NCBI RefSeq assembly: GCF_010500865.1
Contig: NZ_JAAAWN010000007.1
Coordinates: 105,609-169,608, forward strand
Length of the DNA stretch: 64,000 nucleotides
Source: Alteromonas profundi
Lineage (GTDB): Bacteria; Pseudomonadota; Gammaproteobacteria; Enterobacterales; Alteromonadaceae
Direction: 5' to 3'
Shown: piece after piece, positions 9,491 through 20,198 of the stretch
How positions within the stretch are numbered: position 1 is the stretch's first letter
Layout of the letters: each line of letters starts with the position of its first letter
Notes under the pieces: generated by a model
The model's input: only the letters and a program-made list of their open reading frames with translations
Database searches by the model: none
What the model was told of the DNA's origin: nothing
Translations under genes and position numbers: made by a program

Positions 9491-10621
9491 TTGGCTAATT
9501 CTGCCCTTTTGGTGTTAGAGGACGGTTCTGTCTTTAAAGGTACGGCGATAGGTGCTCAAGGTACTGCCGTTGGTGAAGTTGTTTTTAATACTTCAATGAC
9601 TGGCTACCAAGAAATCATCACCGACCCATCCTACGCTGAACAAATCATCACCCTTACTTATCCTCACATTGGCAACACTGGAACTAACGAAGAAGACGTT
9701 GAAGCAGATAAAATCTGGTCGAAAGGTCTTATTATTCGTGATTTACCCCTCGTTGCTAGTAACTTCCGTCAACAGCAGACATTGTCTGAATACCTTGAAA
9801 GCAAAGGTGTTGTGGGTATTGCTGATATCGATACTCGCCGATTAACACGTATTCTACGTGACAAGGGGGCGCAAAATGGCTGTATTATTTGCACCGACGA
9901 GCTAGACGAAGCCAACGCATTAGAACAAGCAAAAGCCTTCCCAGGGCTAAAAGGCATGGACTTGGCAAAAGTAGTGAGTATTACTGAGCCAAAAACATGG
10001 ACTGAGGGAAGCTGGAAACTAGGCGAAGGGTACGTTACCCCTAGCGACACTAAGTATCATGTCGTTGCCTACGACTACGGTGTGAAAAGCAATATTCTTC
10101 GTATGCTTGCCGACCGTGGCTGTAAAATTACCTTGGTGCCTGCGCAAACGCCGGCCGAAGATGTATTGGGTATGAACCCCGATGGTGTATTCCTTTCTAA
10201 TGGACCAGGCGATCCAGAGCCTTGTGATTATGCCATTAGCGCAATTAAAACCATTGTCGATACTGGTATCCCTGTGTTTGGTATATGTTTAGGCCACCAA
10301 CTCCTTGCCTTGGCAAGTGGTGCAACAACGGTGAAAATGAAGTTTGGTCACCATGGTGCCAACCATCCAGTAAAAGATTTAAAACGAAACGTGGTTATGA
10401 TCACCAGTCAAAACCATGGTTTTGCGGTAGACGAATCAAGCTTGCCAGATAACCTTGAAGTTACCCACGTTTCTTTGTTCGATAAATCTCTGCAAGGTAT
10501 TCATCGTACCGATAAGCCAGCGTTTAGTTTTCAAGGTCACCCCGAAGCAAGTCCAGGGCCCCACGAAGCTGCGCCGCTATTCGACCACTTCATTGAATTA
10601 ATCGAACAACACAAGCAGTAG
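9491..10621 (+). CDS. carA: Carbamoyl-phosphate synthase small subunit CarA
   Basis: Glutamine amidotransferase subunit that supplies ammonia to CarB for pyrimidine and arginine synthesis. The start is the TTG at 9491, preceded by GGAGG at 9481-9485, giving [13 protein letters not shown]. coli carA also uses UUG and has SALLVLEDG at the same place. An in-frame ATG at 9449 and TTG at 9431 would add residues not conserved in the family. The 376-residue product has the N-terminal CPSase domain ([18 protein letters not shown], about 30-47) and a C-terminal class I GATase domain with the nucleophile in GICLGHQL (about 265-272) and the His-Glu pair in [12 protein letters not shown] near the end. 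carB begins 13 bp downstream. Confidence 0.97.
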   Translation: MANSALLVLEDGSVFKGTAIGAQGTAVGEVVFNTSMTGYQEIITDPSYAEQIITLTYPHIGNTGTNEEDVEADKIWSKGLIIRDLPLVASNFRQQQTLSEYLESKGVVGIADIDTRRLTRILRDKGAQNGCIICTDELDEANALEQAKAFPGLKGMDLAKVVSITEPKTWTEGSWKLGEGYVTPSDTKYHVVAYDYGVKSNILRMLADRGCKITLVPAQTPAEDVLGMNPDGVFLSNGPGDPEPCDYAISAIKTIVDTGIPVFGICLGHQLLALASGATTVKMKFGHHGANHPVKDLKRNVVMITSQNHGFAVDESSLPDNLEVTHVSLFDKSLQGIHRTDKPAFSFQGHPEASPGPHEAAPLFDHFIELIEQHKQ

Positions 10622-10634
10622 GAACGAGCCCGTT

Positions 10635-13600
10635 ATGCCAAAACGTACCGACATACAAAGTATTCTTATCATTGGTGCTGGCCCTATTGTAATTGGCCAA
10701 GCCTGTGAATTTGACTATTCAGGCGCGCAAGCGTGTAAAGCGCTGCGTGAAGAGGGTTACCGTGTAATATTGGTAAACTCTAACCCTGCCACTATTATGA
10801 CCGACCCAGAAATGGCCGATGCAACCTACATCGAGCCTATTCATTGGGAAGTTGTACGCAAGATCATTGAAAAAGAGCGCCCAGACGCGGTGCTACCTAC
10901 CATGGGCGGCCAAACGGCGCTTAACTGTGCTCTTGAACTTGACAAGCACGGCGTGCTGGAAGAGTTTGGTTGTGAGCTTATCGGCGCTACCGCAGACGCT
11001 ATCGATAAAGCGGAAAACCGCGAACGTTTCGACCAAGCCATGAAGAACATAGGCTTGGAATGTCCCCGTGCTGAAATTGCTCATAGCATGGATGAAGCCC
11101 ACGATGTACTAAGCCGTATAGGCTTTCCGTGTATTATCCGTCCGTCATTCACCATGGGTGGCTCAGGTGGCGGTATTGCTTACAATATCGAAGAATTTAA
11201 CGAAATTTGTGCCCGTGGTCTCGACCTTTCACCTACCAAAGAACTGCTTATTGATGAGTCTTTGTTAGGCTGGAAAGAGTATGAAATGGAAGTGGTACGC
11301 GACAAAGCAGATAACTGCATTATTGTGTGCACCATTGAAAACTTCGACCCTATGGGCGTGCATACAGGTGATTCAATTACCGTTGCTCCTGCACAAACGC
11401 TAACAGATAAAGAATTCCAGATTATGCGTAACGCTGCTATGGCAGTACTACGTGAAATAGGCGTTGAAACAGGTGGTTCGAACGTTCAATTTGGTGTTGA
11501 TCCTAAAACCGGTCGCTTAGTTATTATCGAAATGAACCCCCGTGTATCTCGTTCATCGGCATTGGCCTCTAAGGCGACAGGTTTCCCTATAGCGAAAGTG
11601 GCTGCCAAGCTTGCCGTAGGTTATACACTCGATGAATTGGACAACGATATTACAGGTGGCCTAACACCGGCATCTTTTGAGCCTTCGATAGACTACGTTG
11701 TTACAAAAATTCCTCGTTTTAACTTTGAAAAATTTGCTGGTGCTAACGACCGTCTTACTACGCAAATGAAATCGGTGGGTGAGGTTATGGCTATTGGTCG
11801 TAACCAGCAAGAATCGCTTCAAAAAGCACTTCGCGGCTTAGAAGTGGGCGCCAACGGCCTTAATTCAATGGTTGATTTGGACGACCCAGAAGCGCGCAAT
11901 AAAGTTATATACGAATTGCGTGAACCTGGTGCTGAGCGTGTTTGGTACATCGGTGATGCATTCCGTATGGGAATGACCGTGGATGAAGTCTTCAACTTAA
12001 CCAATATCGACCCTTGGTATTTGGTGCAACTAGAAGACCTTATTAAGCTTGAAGACCAAGTGGCGCAAAGTGGTCTTGCAGGTATTGATGCAGACTTTAT
12101 GCGTCAACTTAAACGTAAAGGTTTCTCAGACTCTCGCTTAGCCGAATTAACCAAAGTAGCTGAAAGTGACGTTCGCGAAGCTCGCCGTGGCTTTGACATC
12201 TCACCGGTATATAAGCGCGTTGATACTTGTGCGGCCGAGTTCTCAAGTAGCACAGCTTACATGTATTCAACCTACGATGAAGAGTGTGAAGCGCAACCAA
12301 CCGATAAAGACAAGATCATGGTGATCGGTGGTGGTCCAAACCGTATCGGCCAAGGTATCGAATTCGACTATTGCTGCGTGCACGCGGCTTTATCGATGCG
12401 CGAAGACGGTTACGAAACCATTATGGTTAACTGTAACCCAGAAACCGTATCTACCGACTACGACACCTCAGATCGTTTGTACTTTGAACCTGTGACACTA
12501 GAAGATGTGCTAGAAATTGTTGCGAAAGAACAGCCTAAAGGCGTGATTGTGCAATATGGTGGCCAAACGCCTCTTAAGCTAGCCCGTGAACTAGAAGCAG
12601 CAGGTGTACCTATTATGGGCACCTCGCCAGAGGCGATTGACCGTGCTGAAGACCGTGAACGTTTCCAGCAAATGGTGAATAAGCTTAGCCTTAAGCAGCC
12701 CGCAAATGCCACAGTAACAAACATTGAACAGGCCCTATCAATGGCCGAAGCAATCGGCTTCCCATTGGTTGTTCGCCCTTCTTATGTACTTGGCGGCCGG
12801 GCGATGGAAATCGTCTACGACATTAAAGATCTTAAACGCTACCTAACAGAAGCCGTTAAGGTGTCTAACGATGCCCCTGTCTTGTTAGACCGTTTCCTTG
12901 ATGATGCTATCGAAGTTGACATTGATGCCATCTGCGACGGTAAAGACGTGGTTATTGGCGGTATTATGGAGCATATTGAGCAAGCTGGGGTTCACTCAGG
13001 TGACTCGGCATGTTCACTTCCACCTCATTCATTGCCTCAGGCTATTCAAGACACCATGCGTGAGCAAGTGCGTGCAATGGCATTAGAACTTGGTGTAGTT
13101 GGTTTAATGAATACCCAGTTCGCAATTAAAGATGGCGAAGTTTACTTGATTGAAGTAAACCCACGTGCTGCCCGTACAGTGCCCTTTGTGTCGAAAGCCA
13201 CCGGGGTTCCATTGGCCAAAGTTGCCGCACGAGCAATGGCGGGCGTAAGCTTGGCAGAGCAGGGCGTTACAGAAGAAATTATTCCGCCGTTTTTCTCGGT
13301 GAAAGAAGTGGTACTGCCTTTTGCTAAATTCCAAGGTGTTGACCCACTTCTAGGGCCAGAAATGCGCTCTACCGGTGAAGTAATGGGGGTGGGCGATACT
13401 TTTGAAGAAGCCTATGCGAAAGCAAACCTTGGTGCTGGCGCGCCACTTCCTAAAGCTGGCAAGGCGTTAATTTCGGTACGTGATACCGATAAAAATAAGA
13501 TTATCGACCTGGCCAAAGCGCTTACGCAAGCAGGGTTTAGCATTGAAGCCACCCGCGGAACTGCAGCTACCCTTAATGATGCTGGTATTCAATGCTCGGT

Positions 13601-13856
13601 AGTAAACAAGCTGTCTGAGGGCCGTCCTAATATTGTGGATGCCATCAAAAACGGCGAGTATGCTTACTTAGTAAATACAACAGAAGGGCGTCAAGCGATT
13701 ACCGATTCAGTGTACATACGCCGTGAAGCTTTGTTGAATAAGGTAACTTATACCACCACAATGAATGCGGCATTTGCCACTATTCGCGCTAAGTCAGCTG
13801 ACGATCGCAATAAAGTGGCTTCTGTGCAAGAGCTTCATGCAAGACTGAATCACTAA
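10635..13856 (+). CDS. carB: Carbamoyl-phosphate synthase large subunit CarB
   Basis: Makes carbamoyl phosphate from bicarbonate, ATP and ammonia. The 1073-residue product has the expected duplicated architecture: a biotin-carboxylase-like/ATP-grasp half at about 1-400 ([35 protein letters not shown]), the oligomerisation domain at about 400-550, a second ATP-grasp half at about 550-935 ([36 protein letters not shown]), and a C-terminal MGS-like allosteric domain. It is 13 bp downstream of carA and certainly co-transcribed. A strong terminator follows. Confidence 0.99.
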   Translation: MPKRTDIQSILIIGAGPIVIGQACEFDYSGAQACKALREEGYRVILVNSNPATIMTDPEMADATYIEPIHWEVVRKIIEKERPDAVLPTMGGQTALNCALELDKHGVLEEFGCELIGATADAIDKAENRERFDQAMKNIGLECPRAEIAHSMDEAHDVLSRIGFPCIIRPSFTMGGSGGGIAYNIEEFNEICARGLDLSPTKELLIDESLLGWKEYEMEVVRDKADNCIIVCTIENFDPMGVHTGDSITVAPAQTLTDKEFQIMRNAAMAVLREIGVETGGSNVQFGVDPKTGRLVIIEMNPRVSRSSALASKATGFPIAKVAAKLAVGYTLDELDNDITGGLTPASFEPSIDYVVTKIPRFNFEKFAGANDRLTTQMKSVGEVMAIGRNQQESLQKALRGLEVGANGLNSMVDLDDPEARNKVIYELREPGAERVWYIGDAFRMGMTVDEVFNLTNIDPWYLVQLEDLIKLEDQVAQSGLAGIDADFMRQLKRKGFSDSRLAELTKVAESDVREARRGFDISPVYKRVDTCAAEFSSSTAYMYSTYDEECEAQPTDKDKIMVIGGGPNRIGQGIEFDYCCVHAALSMREDGYETIMVNCNPETVSTDYDTSDRLYFEPVTLEDVLEIVAKEQPKGVIVQYGGQTPLKLARELEAAGVPIMGTSPEAIDRAEDRERFQQMVNKLSLKQPANATVTNIEQALSMAEAIGFPLVVRPSYVLGGRAMEIVYDIKDLKRYLTEAVKVSNDAPVLLDRFLDDAIEVDIDAICDGKDVVIGGIMEHIEQAGVHSGDSACSLPPHSLPQAIQDTMREQVRAMALELGVVGLMNTQFAIKDGEVYLIEVNPRAARTVPFVSKATGVPLAKVAARAMAGVSLAEQGVTEEIIPPFFSVKEVVLPFAKFQGVDPLLGPEMRSTGEVMGVGDTFEEAYAKANLGAGAPLPKAGKALISVRDTDKNKIIDLAKALTQAGFSIEATRGTAATLNDAGIQCSVVNKLSEGRPNIVDAIKNGEYAYLVNTTEGRQAITDSVYIRREALLNKVTYTTTMNAAFATIRAKSADDRNKVASVQELHARLNH

Positions 13857-13911
13857 TGACATAAAGCCGGATACGCGGTATCCTTCTTATATGACATTTG
13901 TGTGAATGAAT

Positions 13912-13940
13912 AAAAGTGCGCCTACGCGGCGCACTTTTCT
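13912..13940 (+). terminator. Rho-independent terminator after carB
   Basis: AAAAGTGCGCC (13912-13922) pairs perfectly with GGCGCACTTTT (13928-13938) around a 5-nt loop. It separates carAB from greA. Confidence 0.9.
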
Positions 13941-13973
13941 GTTTAAAATATCCAGCCAGGTGAGACTGTAACC

Positions 13974-14450
13974 ATGAGTCAGTATCCAATGACAGCGCAT
14001 GGCGCAGAGCTATTGCGTGAAGAATTAAACGAGCTTAAAACTAAAACACGTCCTCGTATTATCGAGTCTATCGCGGAAGCCCGTGAGCATGGCGATTTAA
14101 AAGAGAACGCTGAATATCACGCTGCGCGTGAGCAACAAAGTTTCTGTGAAGGGCGTATTCAAGACATTGAAGCTAAACTGTCTAATGCGCAAATTATCGA
14201 TGTGACTAAGTTAGAAAACACAGGTAAAGTGATTTTCGGCACTACGGTAACTATTTTAAATGTTGATACTGATGAAGAAACTCGGTATCGCATAGTAGGT
14301 GATGACGAAGCTGATATTAAGAACAACTTAATTTCGGTTAATTCGCCAATTGCCCGTGGTCTTATTGGTAAAGAAGTTGACGATGTGGTGACAATTCAAA
14401 CCCCAGCAGGGGGCGTTGAAGTAGAAATCATCGAAGTAGAGTACATCTAA
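13974..14450 (+). CDS. greA: Transcription elongation factor GreA
   Basis: Rescues backtracked RNA polymerase by stimulating transcript cleavage. The 158-residue product has the N-terminal coiled-coil (about 1-75) with the acidic tip in [17 protein letters not shown], whose D and E residues act in the polymerase active site, and a C-terminal FKBP-like domain ending [16 protein letters not shown] and VEIIEVEYI. The greA position after carB is conserved in gammaproteobacteria. It is preceded by the carB terminator, so it likely has its own promoter, and is followed by a strong terminator. Confidence 0.97.
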   Translation: MSQYPMTAHGAELLREELNELKTKTRPRIIESIAEAREHGDLKENAEYHAAREQQSFCEGRIQDIEAKLSNAQIIDVTKLENTGKVIFGTTVTILNVDTDEETRYRIVGDDEADIKNNLISVNSPIARGLIGKEVDDVVTIQTPAGGVEVEIIEVEYI

Positions 14451-14491
14451 CACGCATTTATCTAATTAGCTCTAGATAACGTATAACGTTT

Positions 14492-14523
14492 AAACGCCGG
14501 TAATAGTAACCGGCGTTTTTGTT
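14492..14523 (+). terminator. Rho-independent terminator after greA
   Basis: AAACGCCGGT (14492-14501) pairs with ACCGGCGTTT (14509-14518) around a 7-nt loop, followed by TT-G-TTT. Confidence 0.88.
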
Positions 14524-14666
14524 TCCCTTTCTTTTGTCACGCCTTTGGCGCATAACTTTTCTCCCACCTGTTCTTTGTTCAATCTAGTAGGCTAAATTAG
14601 GTTGCCGTGTGTCACGCTGCCTCGTACACTCATATTTCTTTGCAACATTTTAATGGGGTTAGCTAG

Positions 14667-15230
14667 ATGTCGGATGATACTCACACTCGCGTAAAAGATA
14701 TTGAAACCCTTTCTTCGCAGGTGGTATATAAAAATAAATGGCTTACGGTTAAAGAAGATAAAATCCGCCGTGCTAGCGGGCAAGAGGGGATATATGGGGT
14801 AGTGGAAAAGCCCGACTTTGCCATTATTTTACCTATTCACAACCACACTATTTATCTTGTTGAACAATACCGTTATACCATTGGACAGCGTATGTTAGAA
14901 CTTCCCCAAGGCGCATGGGAAGCAAACCCAGACGCTGATCCTTGTGAATTGGCCAAAGGTGAGCTTAAAGAAGAAACGGGTATGCAAGCAGAACATATGC
15001 AATACGTTGGTTTTCAGTATCTTGCCTATGGATTTTGCAATCAGGGGTATCATATTTATTTAGCTACAGGCCTTAGCCAAGGCGAGCAGTCTCTTGATGC
15101 GGAAGAGGAGGATCTAAAAATTATCCCTATGCCGCTAGATAAGTTTCATCAAAAAGTTGTTTCTGGTGATATCAAAGATGCGTCGACTTGTAACGCTTAC
15201 GGATTAGCGAAATTAAAAGGTTTTCTCTAA
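14667..15230 (+). CDS. Nudix hydrolase, ADP-ribose/nucleoside-diphosphate-sugar pyrophosphatase-like
   Basis: The 187-residue protein resembles NudF/ADP-ribose pyrophosphatases: a beta-rich N-terminus with KNKWLTVKEDKIR, FAIILPIHNHTIYLVEQYRY (about 51-70), then a Nudix region GAWEANPDADPCELAKGELKEETGM (split here as GAWEANPDADPCELA and KGELKEETGM, about 83-107). The box departs from the canonical GX5EX7REUXEEXGU: there are two extra residues and the usual Arg before the first Glu is Gly, but the metal-binding Glu residues (ELKEE) are kept. The substrate is therefore uncertain. The gene stands alone between greA and a DUF3224 gene. Confidence 0.8.
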   Translation: MSDDTHTRVKDIETLSSQVVYKNKWLTVKEDKIRRASGQEGIYGVVEKPDFAIILPIHNHTIYLVEQYRYTIGQRMLELPQGAWEANPDADPCELAKGELKEETGMQAEHMQYVGFQYLAYGFCNQGYHIYLATGLSQGEQSLDAEEEDLKIIPMPLDKFHQKVVSGDIKDASTCNAYGLAKLKGFL

Positions 15231-15295
15231 TACGTTGTACAGCCTACGAGCAATTCGTTAAGCTGATATAGAATTGATATAAAAATAGGAACATT

Positions 15296-15688
15296 ATGAA
15301 TTGCTTAGGACAATTTACCATTGCGAACTGGGATGAAACAACGCTCGTAGAACGATGTGATAACGTTAAAACTTCCCATGCAACCATTAAGCAAAAATAC
15401 AGTGGTGATATTGTGGGAGAAAGCGAAATTGAGTTTCTCATGTCATATCAGTCTAAAACTCAGGCAAGGTTCACCGGCTTTGAAACCTTCACAGGGGTTA
15501 TTCAAGGTAAGCGGGGTGCAATTACATTTCAACATTCCGGCACTTTTGAAAATGGCGTGGCCAGCAGTCAATTTGAGTCGGTAGCGCTAAGTGCCACTGG
15601 CGAGCTAGCAAACATGGCTATATCCGGGCGCTTTCGTTCAGGAGAAGCCGGGGTGGCCAATTACCAATGTACCCTAAACGATTGTTAG
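15296..15688 (+). CDS. DUF3224 domain protein
   Basis: The 130-residue protein begins GQFTIANWDETTLVE and continues ATIKQKYSGDIVGESEIEFLMSY, ARFTGFETFTG and FQHSGTFENGVASSQF. These are the recurrent blocks of the DUF3224 family, small beta-rich proteins of unknown function. No signal peptide or catalytic motif is seen. AGGAA precedes the ATG. It ends in a convergent arrangement with the small heat-shock gene, with a perfect inverted repeat between them. Confidence 0.75.
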   Translation: MNCLGQFTIANWDETTLVERCDNVKTSHATIKQKYSGDIVGESEIEFLMSYQSKTQARFTGFETFTGVIQGKRGAITFQHSGTFENGVASSQFESVALSATGELANMAISGRFRSGEAGVANYQCTLNDC

Positions 15689-15820
15689 AAAAGATTATTG
15701 GAGTATGGATTTAGCCATACTTATTAATTACCGGCTTTTACGCTGGATGAATAAGGGGGCTTTAACCACGTTATATCTCGGATTTATTCAACGTAGTGCT
15801 CAATAAGAAAGTGCACAATA

Positions 15821-15848
15821 AGAAACGGCGCCAAAAGGCGCCGTTTCT
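15821..15848. terminator. Bidirectional terminator between the DUF3224 and small heat-shock genes
   Basis: AGAAACGGCGCC (15821-15832) and GGCGCCGTTTCT (15837-15848) form a perfect 12-bp stem with an AAAA loop. On the minus strand it follows the small heat-shock gene stop by 26 bp. Confidence 0.8.
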
Positions 15849-15874
15849 AACCAGGGAAATTCACATTGAAAACG

Positions 15875-16327
15875 TTATGAGTTTTCGATTAGGCGTGACC
15901 CTATTTCAATTTGACGAGGTTTTTTCGCCTCAGGAATGACACGTTCCATATCGATGTGCAACAACCCGTTTTCCATATCTGCAGCCAGTACTTTCACATG
16001 GTCGCCCAACTGGAATTTACGTTCAAAGTTGCGTTCGGAAATACCTTTGTGAAGAAACTTACGTTCCTTTTCGTCTTTGTCATTTTCTTCAGCGTTCTTT
16101 TTACCAGTGATAGTTAACGTGTTTTCTTGTACTTCAATAGACACGTCATCAGCACTGAAACCAGCAACAGCCATAGTTACCCTGTACTTGTCGTCAGCAA
16201 GTAGCTCAATGTTATAGGGAGGGTAAGTGCTTTGCTTATCAGCACGGGATGCTGCATCTACAAGTGCGGCTAAGTGGTCTGAACCAATGAATGAACGGTA
16301 AAGTGGAGATAGATCGATAGTACGCAT
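15875..16327 (-). CDS. ibpA: Small heat-shock protein of the IbpA/Hsp20 family
   Basis: ATP-independent holdase that binds unfolding proteins for refolding by DnaK and ClpB. The 150-residue product opens MRTIDLSPLYRSFIG, nearly the E. coli IbpA start, and has an alpha-crystallin domain (about 35-130) with YPPYNIEL, VAGFSADDVSIEV and ISERNFERKFQL. It ends with the Ibp-type segment GLLHIDMERVIPEAKKPRQIEI. An ATG two codons upstream (16333) abuts the AAGGA site, whereas the ATG at 16327 has the right spacing and matches E. coli, so 16327 is chosen. A sigma32 promoter and a ROSE-like leader lie upstream. Confidence 0.95.
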   Translation of the reverse strand: MRTIDLSPLYRSFIGSDHLAALVDAASRADKQSTYPPYNIELLADDKYRVTMAVAGFSADDVSIEVQENTLTITGKKNAEENDKDEKERKFLHKGISERNFERKFQLGDHVKVLAADMENGLLHIDMERVIPEAKKPRQIEIGSRLIENS

Positions 16328-16420
16328 AGTCATATCCTTAAAAATTAAAGCAATATGTTAGAAAAATTTGCCCCGATTATTCGGCGACAGTTTTGTCGAC
16401 CTGACCTTTCAGCGCCGACA
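16328..16420 (-). promoter_or_regulatory. Putative ROSE-type RNA thermometer in the ibpA leader
   Basis: The leader of about 90 nt between the sigma32 promoter and the ibpA start contains TTGCT (complement of 16349-16353) just 5' of the AAGGA site (complement of 16334-16339). A U(U/C)GCU element pairing with the Shine-Dalgarno is the defining core of ROSE thermometers upstream of ibp genes. Upstream hairpins such as GTCGAC-rich sequences are also present. The fold was not computed. Confidence 0.55.
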
Positions 16421-16426
16421 ATTCAT

Positions 16427-16454
16427 ATATAGGGTGGCAGAAATCCTTTTCAAG
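16427..16454 (-). promoter_or_regulatory. Sigma32 promoter of ibpA
   Basis: On the minus strand CTTGAA (complement of 16449-16454) and CCCTATAT (complement of 16427-16434) are 14 bp apart, a good match to the RpoH consensus. Confidence 0.7.
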
Positions 16455-16698
16455 AGAATAATTGAAAAAAAATAAAAATTATTTTTTTACTCTGATCTAA
16501 GGCGAGGTTTTACGAGAATGTAACAACGTACTGAAGCGAGTGTTAAAAGCTTGCTTAAAATAACCCTAAAGCTGATAAATATTGGTAGCAAATCTCGATT
16601 TTAAGCTAAAATTAAAATATTGTTTAATAAGCTAAATATTCGCTTGTTGTTATACTGAAGTGGATTATAGATTAACTATTTTACTTTAAAGTGATCAG

Positions 16699-17880
16699 AT
16701 GAAAAAAGACGTTGTGGTTTTAAATTGTGGTAGTTCATCGGTAAAGTTTGCCATTATCGATGCCAATACGGGCAAGGCCGGTTTATCGGGCATTGCAGAA
16801 AGCTTAGGCAACAGCGATGCAAGCCTTACGGTGAAACATGAAGGAAAGAAAATCCAGAAAGAACTTTCCGATAATGCCAGCCATAGTGAAGCGCTCAACG
16901 CCATTCAAAATGTCATTTCAAGTACCGGCGTTCAACCTGTGGCGATAGGCCACCGTGTAGTCCATGGTGGGGAACGCTACAAAAGTGCCGCACTGGTTAA
17001 CGAACAGGTTTTAGCTGACATAGAAGAGTACGCGAAAATGGCGCCGCTACATAATATGGCCCATTTAAAAGGTATTCTAACCGCCCAAAAAGCCTATCCT
17101 ACACTGCCGCATGTGGTGGTGTTTGATACCTCGTTTTTCCAAAGCATGCCAGAAAAAGCCTACTTGTATGCGTTACCTAAAGCGCTCTATCGTGAACACG
17201 GTATTAGACGCTACGGGTTTCATGGCACTAGCCATAAATTTATTTTAGACAGTACCGCGAAAATGCTTGATAAGCCGGTAGCAGAAACAAGTATCATCAG
17301 CGCTCATTTAGGCAACGGATGCAGTGTATCTGCAATCAGCAAAGGCACAGCGGTAGACACCAGCATGGGGTTTACGCCACTTGAAGGCTTAATGATGGGA
17401 ACACGCTGCGGCGATATAGACCCAAGCCTTCCGGGAACACTACAAGAGCGCCTGGGTAAAAATGCAGAAGAAATTAAAGATTTAATGAATAAATCCTCTG
17501 GACTGCTTGGTGTTTCCGAACTTAGTAACGATTGTCGCATTCTAGAAGATGAGGCCGAAAAGGGGCATGAAGGCGCAAAGCTAGCCATTGAAATTTTTTG
17601 CTATCGTCTCGCTAAATATATAGCTGGCTATATGGTTGCAGTGCCTTCCCTTGATGCCATTGTATTTACTGGTGGTATAGGAGAAAACTCGTCGCTTATT
17701 CGCCAAACTACGATGGACTATTTTGCCTATATGGGCGTAGAAGTTGATAACGAACGTAATTTAGCTAAGCGTTTTGGCAAAGAAGGTGAGATTTCTACAC
17801 CGTCGTCCAGTAAGCCCGTGTTGGTTGTGCCTACCAACGAAGAATGGGTGATTGCCGCTGAAGCGGTACAGTTCGCTTAG
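16699..17880 (+). CDS. ackA: Acetate kinase AckA
   Basis: Interconverts acetyl phosphate + ADP and acetate + ATP, forming the AckA-Pta pathway with the next gene. The 393-residue product has the N-terminal ASKHA signature VVLNCGSSSVKFAI (5-18), IGHRVVHGGERY (about 82-93), the second signature around FHGTSHKF (about 174-181), HLGNGCSVSAI, and EGLMMGTRCGDIDPSLPG. The C-terminal adenosine-binding FTGGIGENSSLIR follows. Length is normal. pta starts 40 bp downstream without a convincing terminator between, so the two are an operon. Confidence 0.98.
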   Translation: MKKDVVVLNCGSSSVKFAIIDANTGKAGLSGIAESLGNSDASLTVKHEGKKIQKELSDNASHSEALNAIQNVISSTGVQPVAIGHRVVHGGERYKSAALVNEQVLADIEEYAKMAPLHNMAHLKGILTAQKAYPTLPHVVVFDTSFFQSMPEKAYLYALPKALYREHGIRRYGFHGTSHKFILDSTAKMLDKPVAETSIISAHLGNGCSVSAISKGTAVDTSMGFTPLEGLMMGTRCGDIDPSLPGTLQERLGKNAEEIKDLMNKSSGLLGVSELSNDCRILEDEAEKGHEGAKLAIEIFCYRLAKYIAGYMVAVPSLDAIVFTGGIGENSSLIRQTTMDYFAYMGVEVDNERNLAKRFGKEGEISTPSSSKPVLVVPTNEEWVIAAEAVQFA

Positions 17881-17920
17881 CATTTTGCTAAGCGGCTTTC
17901 TTAATTAGGCAGGAGATTAT

Positions 17921-20059
17921 ATGTCACGCAGAATAATGTTGATCCCAGTAGGAACCAGTGTGGGTTTAACTACTGTCAGCATGGGTTTGGTACGCGCGTT
18001 AGAAGAGCAAGCCATTAAAATCAATTTCTTTAAACCCCTCGCGCAGCCTCATCGAGGAGATACGGGCGAAGAACGCTCTACCGCTATTATTAGTCATCAT
18101 TGTAGTGTTAAGCCAATAACGCCATTTGAGCTTAGTTACGTTGAGGAAATGATAAGTAACGACAACACCGATGAGCTTCTTGAAGAAATTATAGAGCGCT
18201 TTGAACAACACCAAGAGCCTGATGCTGTTACAGTTATTGAGGGCTTGGTTACCACCCATCATCACCCTTACGCCGAGCGACTGAATTTAGAAATTAGCCG
18301 CGCACTTGATGCCGATATTGTATTTGTATGTGTGCCGGGCAACGAAAACCCGGTGGATATCAATCACCGTCTTGAGATAGTGGTTGATACCTACGGCGGT
18401 CACAAAAGTAAAAAGGTAGTAGGGTGTATATTCAACAAAGTAAATGCCCCCATAGACGAACATGGCCGCCTGCGCGTAGATATAGGCGCCATTGAAGCCA
18501 CAGAGCATGATGAGACGCGCAGTGAAGCACTTCGCAACTTACCTATATTCTCCCGGGGTTTGGCATTTTTAGGCGCCATAGATTGGAGTGCCGAGCTTAT
18601 GTCGCCTCGCGCCATTGATGTTGCAAAGCATTTACGCGCTACCATAGTGAATGAAGGTGACATATCGGCGCGACGTTTAAGCAGCGTGACTTTCTGTGCG
18701 CGTGAAATACACAATATGACCCACGCGCTTAAACCAGGGGCCTTATTGGTTCTTTCCGGCGACCGAAGCGATGTGTTTGTATCATGTTGTTTAGCCGCGC
18801 TAAACGGCACTAAACTGGGCGCATTATTGCTCACCGGCGGGTATAGCATTGACGAGAACATTCAAGCGCTGTGCAGCCAAGCGATGGAAGCGGGTTTGCC
18901 GATTATGTCAGTAAGTACTAACACTTGGCAAACAGCGCAAAATCTTCAAGCGTTTAACCAAGAAGTGCCGGTTGATGATAGCCAACGCATTGAAAAAGTG
19001 ATGGTGCATACTGCGGAAAGTTTAGATGCTAAATGGGTGAACTCTTTGACTGACAAGGTTACCCGCCGCAAAAAGTTATCACCTTCGGCCTTTCGTTTTT
19101 ATCTTACCAATCGTGCACGCCAGGTTAATAAACGTATTGTACTGCCTGAAGGCAATGAGCCTCGCACCGTAGTGGCAGCATCAATTTGCGCCAAACGCGG
19201 GTTAGCAAGGCCTGTTTTGTTGGGCGAAGAAACTGAGATTCGGCGTGTTGCAGAGCAGCAGGGTGTCACCCTTAGCGATGGGGTAGAAATAGTTTCACCT
19301 TCTACTATTCGAGATAGCTATGTGGAAGGGCTAGTGGCGCTTCGCGGCCATAAAGGCGTGACAGATGTGGTAGCTAAAGAACTACTACAAGATACGGTAA
19401 CCCTAGGTACTATGATGCTTCAACAAGGCGATGTGGATGGCTTAGTATCTGGCGCAGTTAACACCACGGCGAATACCATTCGTCCTGCGTTACAGTTAAT
19501 AAAAACCGCGGAAAACGCCTCATTAGTGTCCTCTGTGTTCTTTATGTTATTGCCCGACCAAGTGCTCGTATATGGCGATTGTGCGATTAATCCTGATCCT
19601 AACGCACAACAACTTGCGGATATCGCGATTCAGTCGGCAGCGTCTGCCGAAATGTTTGGTTTAGAGCCTAGAGTTGCCATGATTAGCTACAGCACCGGCG
19701 ACTCTGGTGCAGGTAGCGACGTAGAAAAGGTTCGTGAGGCAACCAAAATAGCGCAATCCTTGCGTCCCGATTTACTTATTGACGGGCCGTTACAATATGA
19801 TGCAGCTGCCATTGAGAGTGTAGGGCGCAGTAAAGCACCGAATAGCCCTGTTGCGGGTAAAGCAAATGTGTTTGTATTCCCTGATTTAAACACAGGGAAT
19901 ACCACTTACAAAGCCGTACAGCGTAGCTTTGACCTAGTGTGTATTGGGCCCATGCTGCAAGGTATGCGTAAGCCTGTAAATGATTTAAGTCGTGGTGCTT
20001 TAGTCGACGATATTGTATTTACTATTGCGCTTACCGCTATACAAGCTGAAGGTGAGTAG
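17921..20059 (+). CDS. pta: Phosphate acetyltransferase Pta (long form)
   Basis: Converts acetyl-CoA + Pi to acetyl phosphate + CoA. The 712-residue protein has the three-part layout of enterobacterial Pta: an N-terminal P-loop-like domain ([19 protein letters not shown], about 4-22), a central DRTGG domain (about 215-330), and a C-terminal catalytic PTA_PTB domain (about 385-710) with [32 protein letters not shown] and [23 protein letters not shown] precedes the ATG. It forms an operon with ackA and is followed by a strong bidirectional terminator. Confidence 0.98.
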   Translation: MSRRIMLIPVGTSVGLTTVSMGLVRALEEQAIKINFFKPLAQPHRGDTGEERSTAIISHHCSVKPITPFELSYVEEMISNDNTDELLEEIIERFEQHQEPDAVTVIEGLVTTHHHPYAERLNLEISRALDADIVFVCVPGNENPVDINHRLEIVVDTYGGHKSKKVVGCIFNKVNAPIDEHGRLRVDIGAIEATEHDETRSEALRNLPIFSRGLAFLGAIDWSAELMSPRAIDVAKHLRATIVNEGDISARRLSSVTFCAREIHNMTHALKPGALLVLSGDRSDVFVSCCLAALNGTKLGALLLTGGYSIDENIQALCSQAMEAGLPIMSVSTNTWQTAQNLQAFNQEVPVDDSQRIEKVMVHTAESLDAKWVNSLTDKVTRRKKLSPSAFRFYLTNRARQVNKRIVLPEGNEPRTVVAASICAKRGLARPVLLGEETEIRRVAEQQGVTLSDGVEIVSPSTIRDSYVEGLVALRGHKGVTDVVAKELLQDTVTLGTMMLQQGDVDGLVSGAVNTTANTIRPALQLIKTAENASLVSSVFFMLLPDQVLVYGDCAINPDPNAQQLADIAIQSAASAEMFGLEPRVAMISYSTGDSGAGSDVEKVREATKIAQSLRPDLLIDGPLQYDAAAIESVGRSKAPNSPVAGKANVFVFPDLNTGNTTYKAVQRSFDLVCIGPMLQGMRKPVNDLSRGALVDDIVFTIALTAIQAEGE

Positions 20060-20144
20060 GTACACGATGAGGCATTGGGCAATAGTTATACCCCTACTAT
20101 GCTTTAACCATTGCCTCGTGCTAACGCATGATGGTAAGTGAATA

Positions 20145-20181
20145 AAAAAAGGCGTGTTGTGAATAACAACACGCCTTTTTT
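20145..20181. terminator. Strong bidirectional terminator between pta and the amidohydrolase gene
   Basis: A 15-bp perfect stem, AAAAAAGGCGTGTTG (20145-20159) and CAACACGCCTTTTTT (20167-20181), has T-runs on both strands. Confidence 0.92.
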
Positions 20182-20198
20182 ATACTTAACCACGTCTA

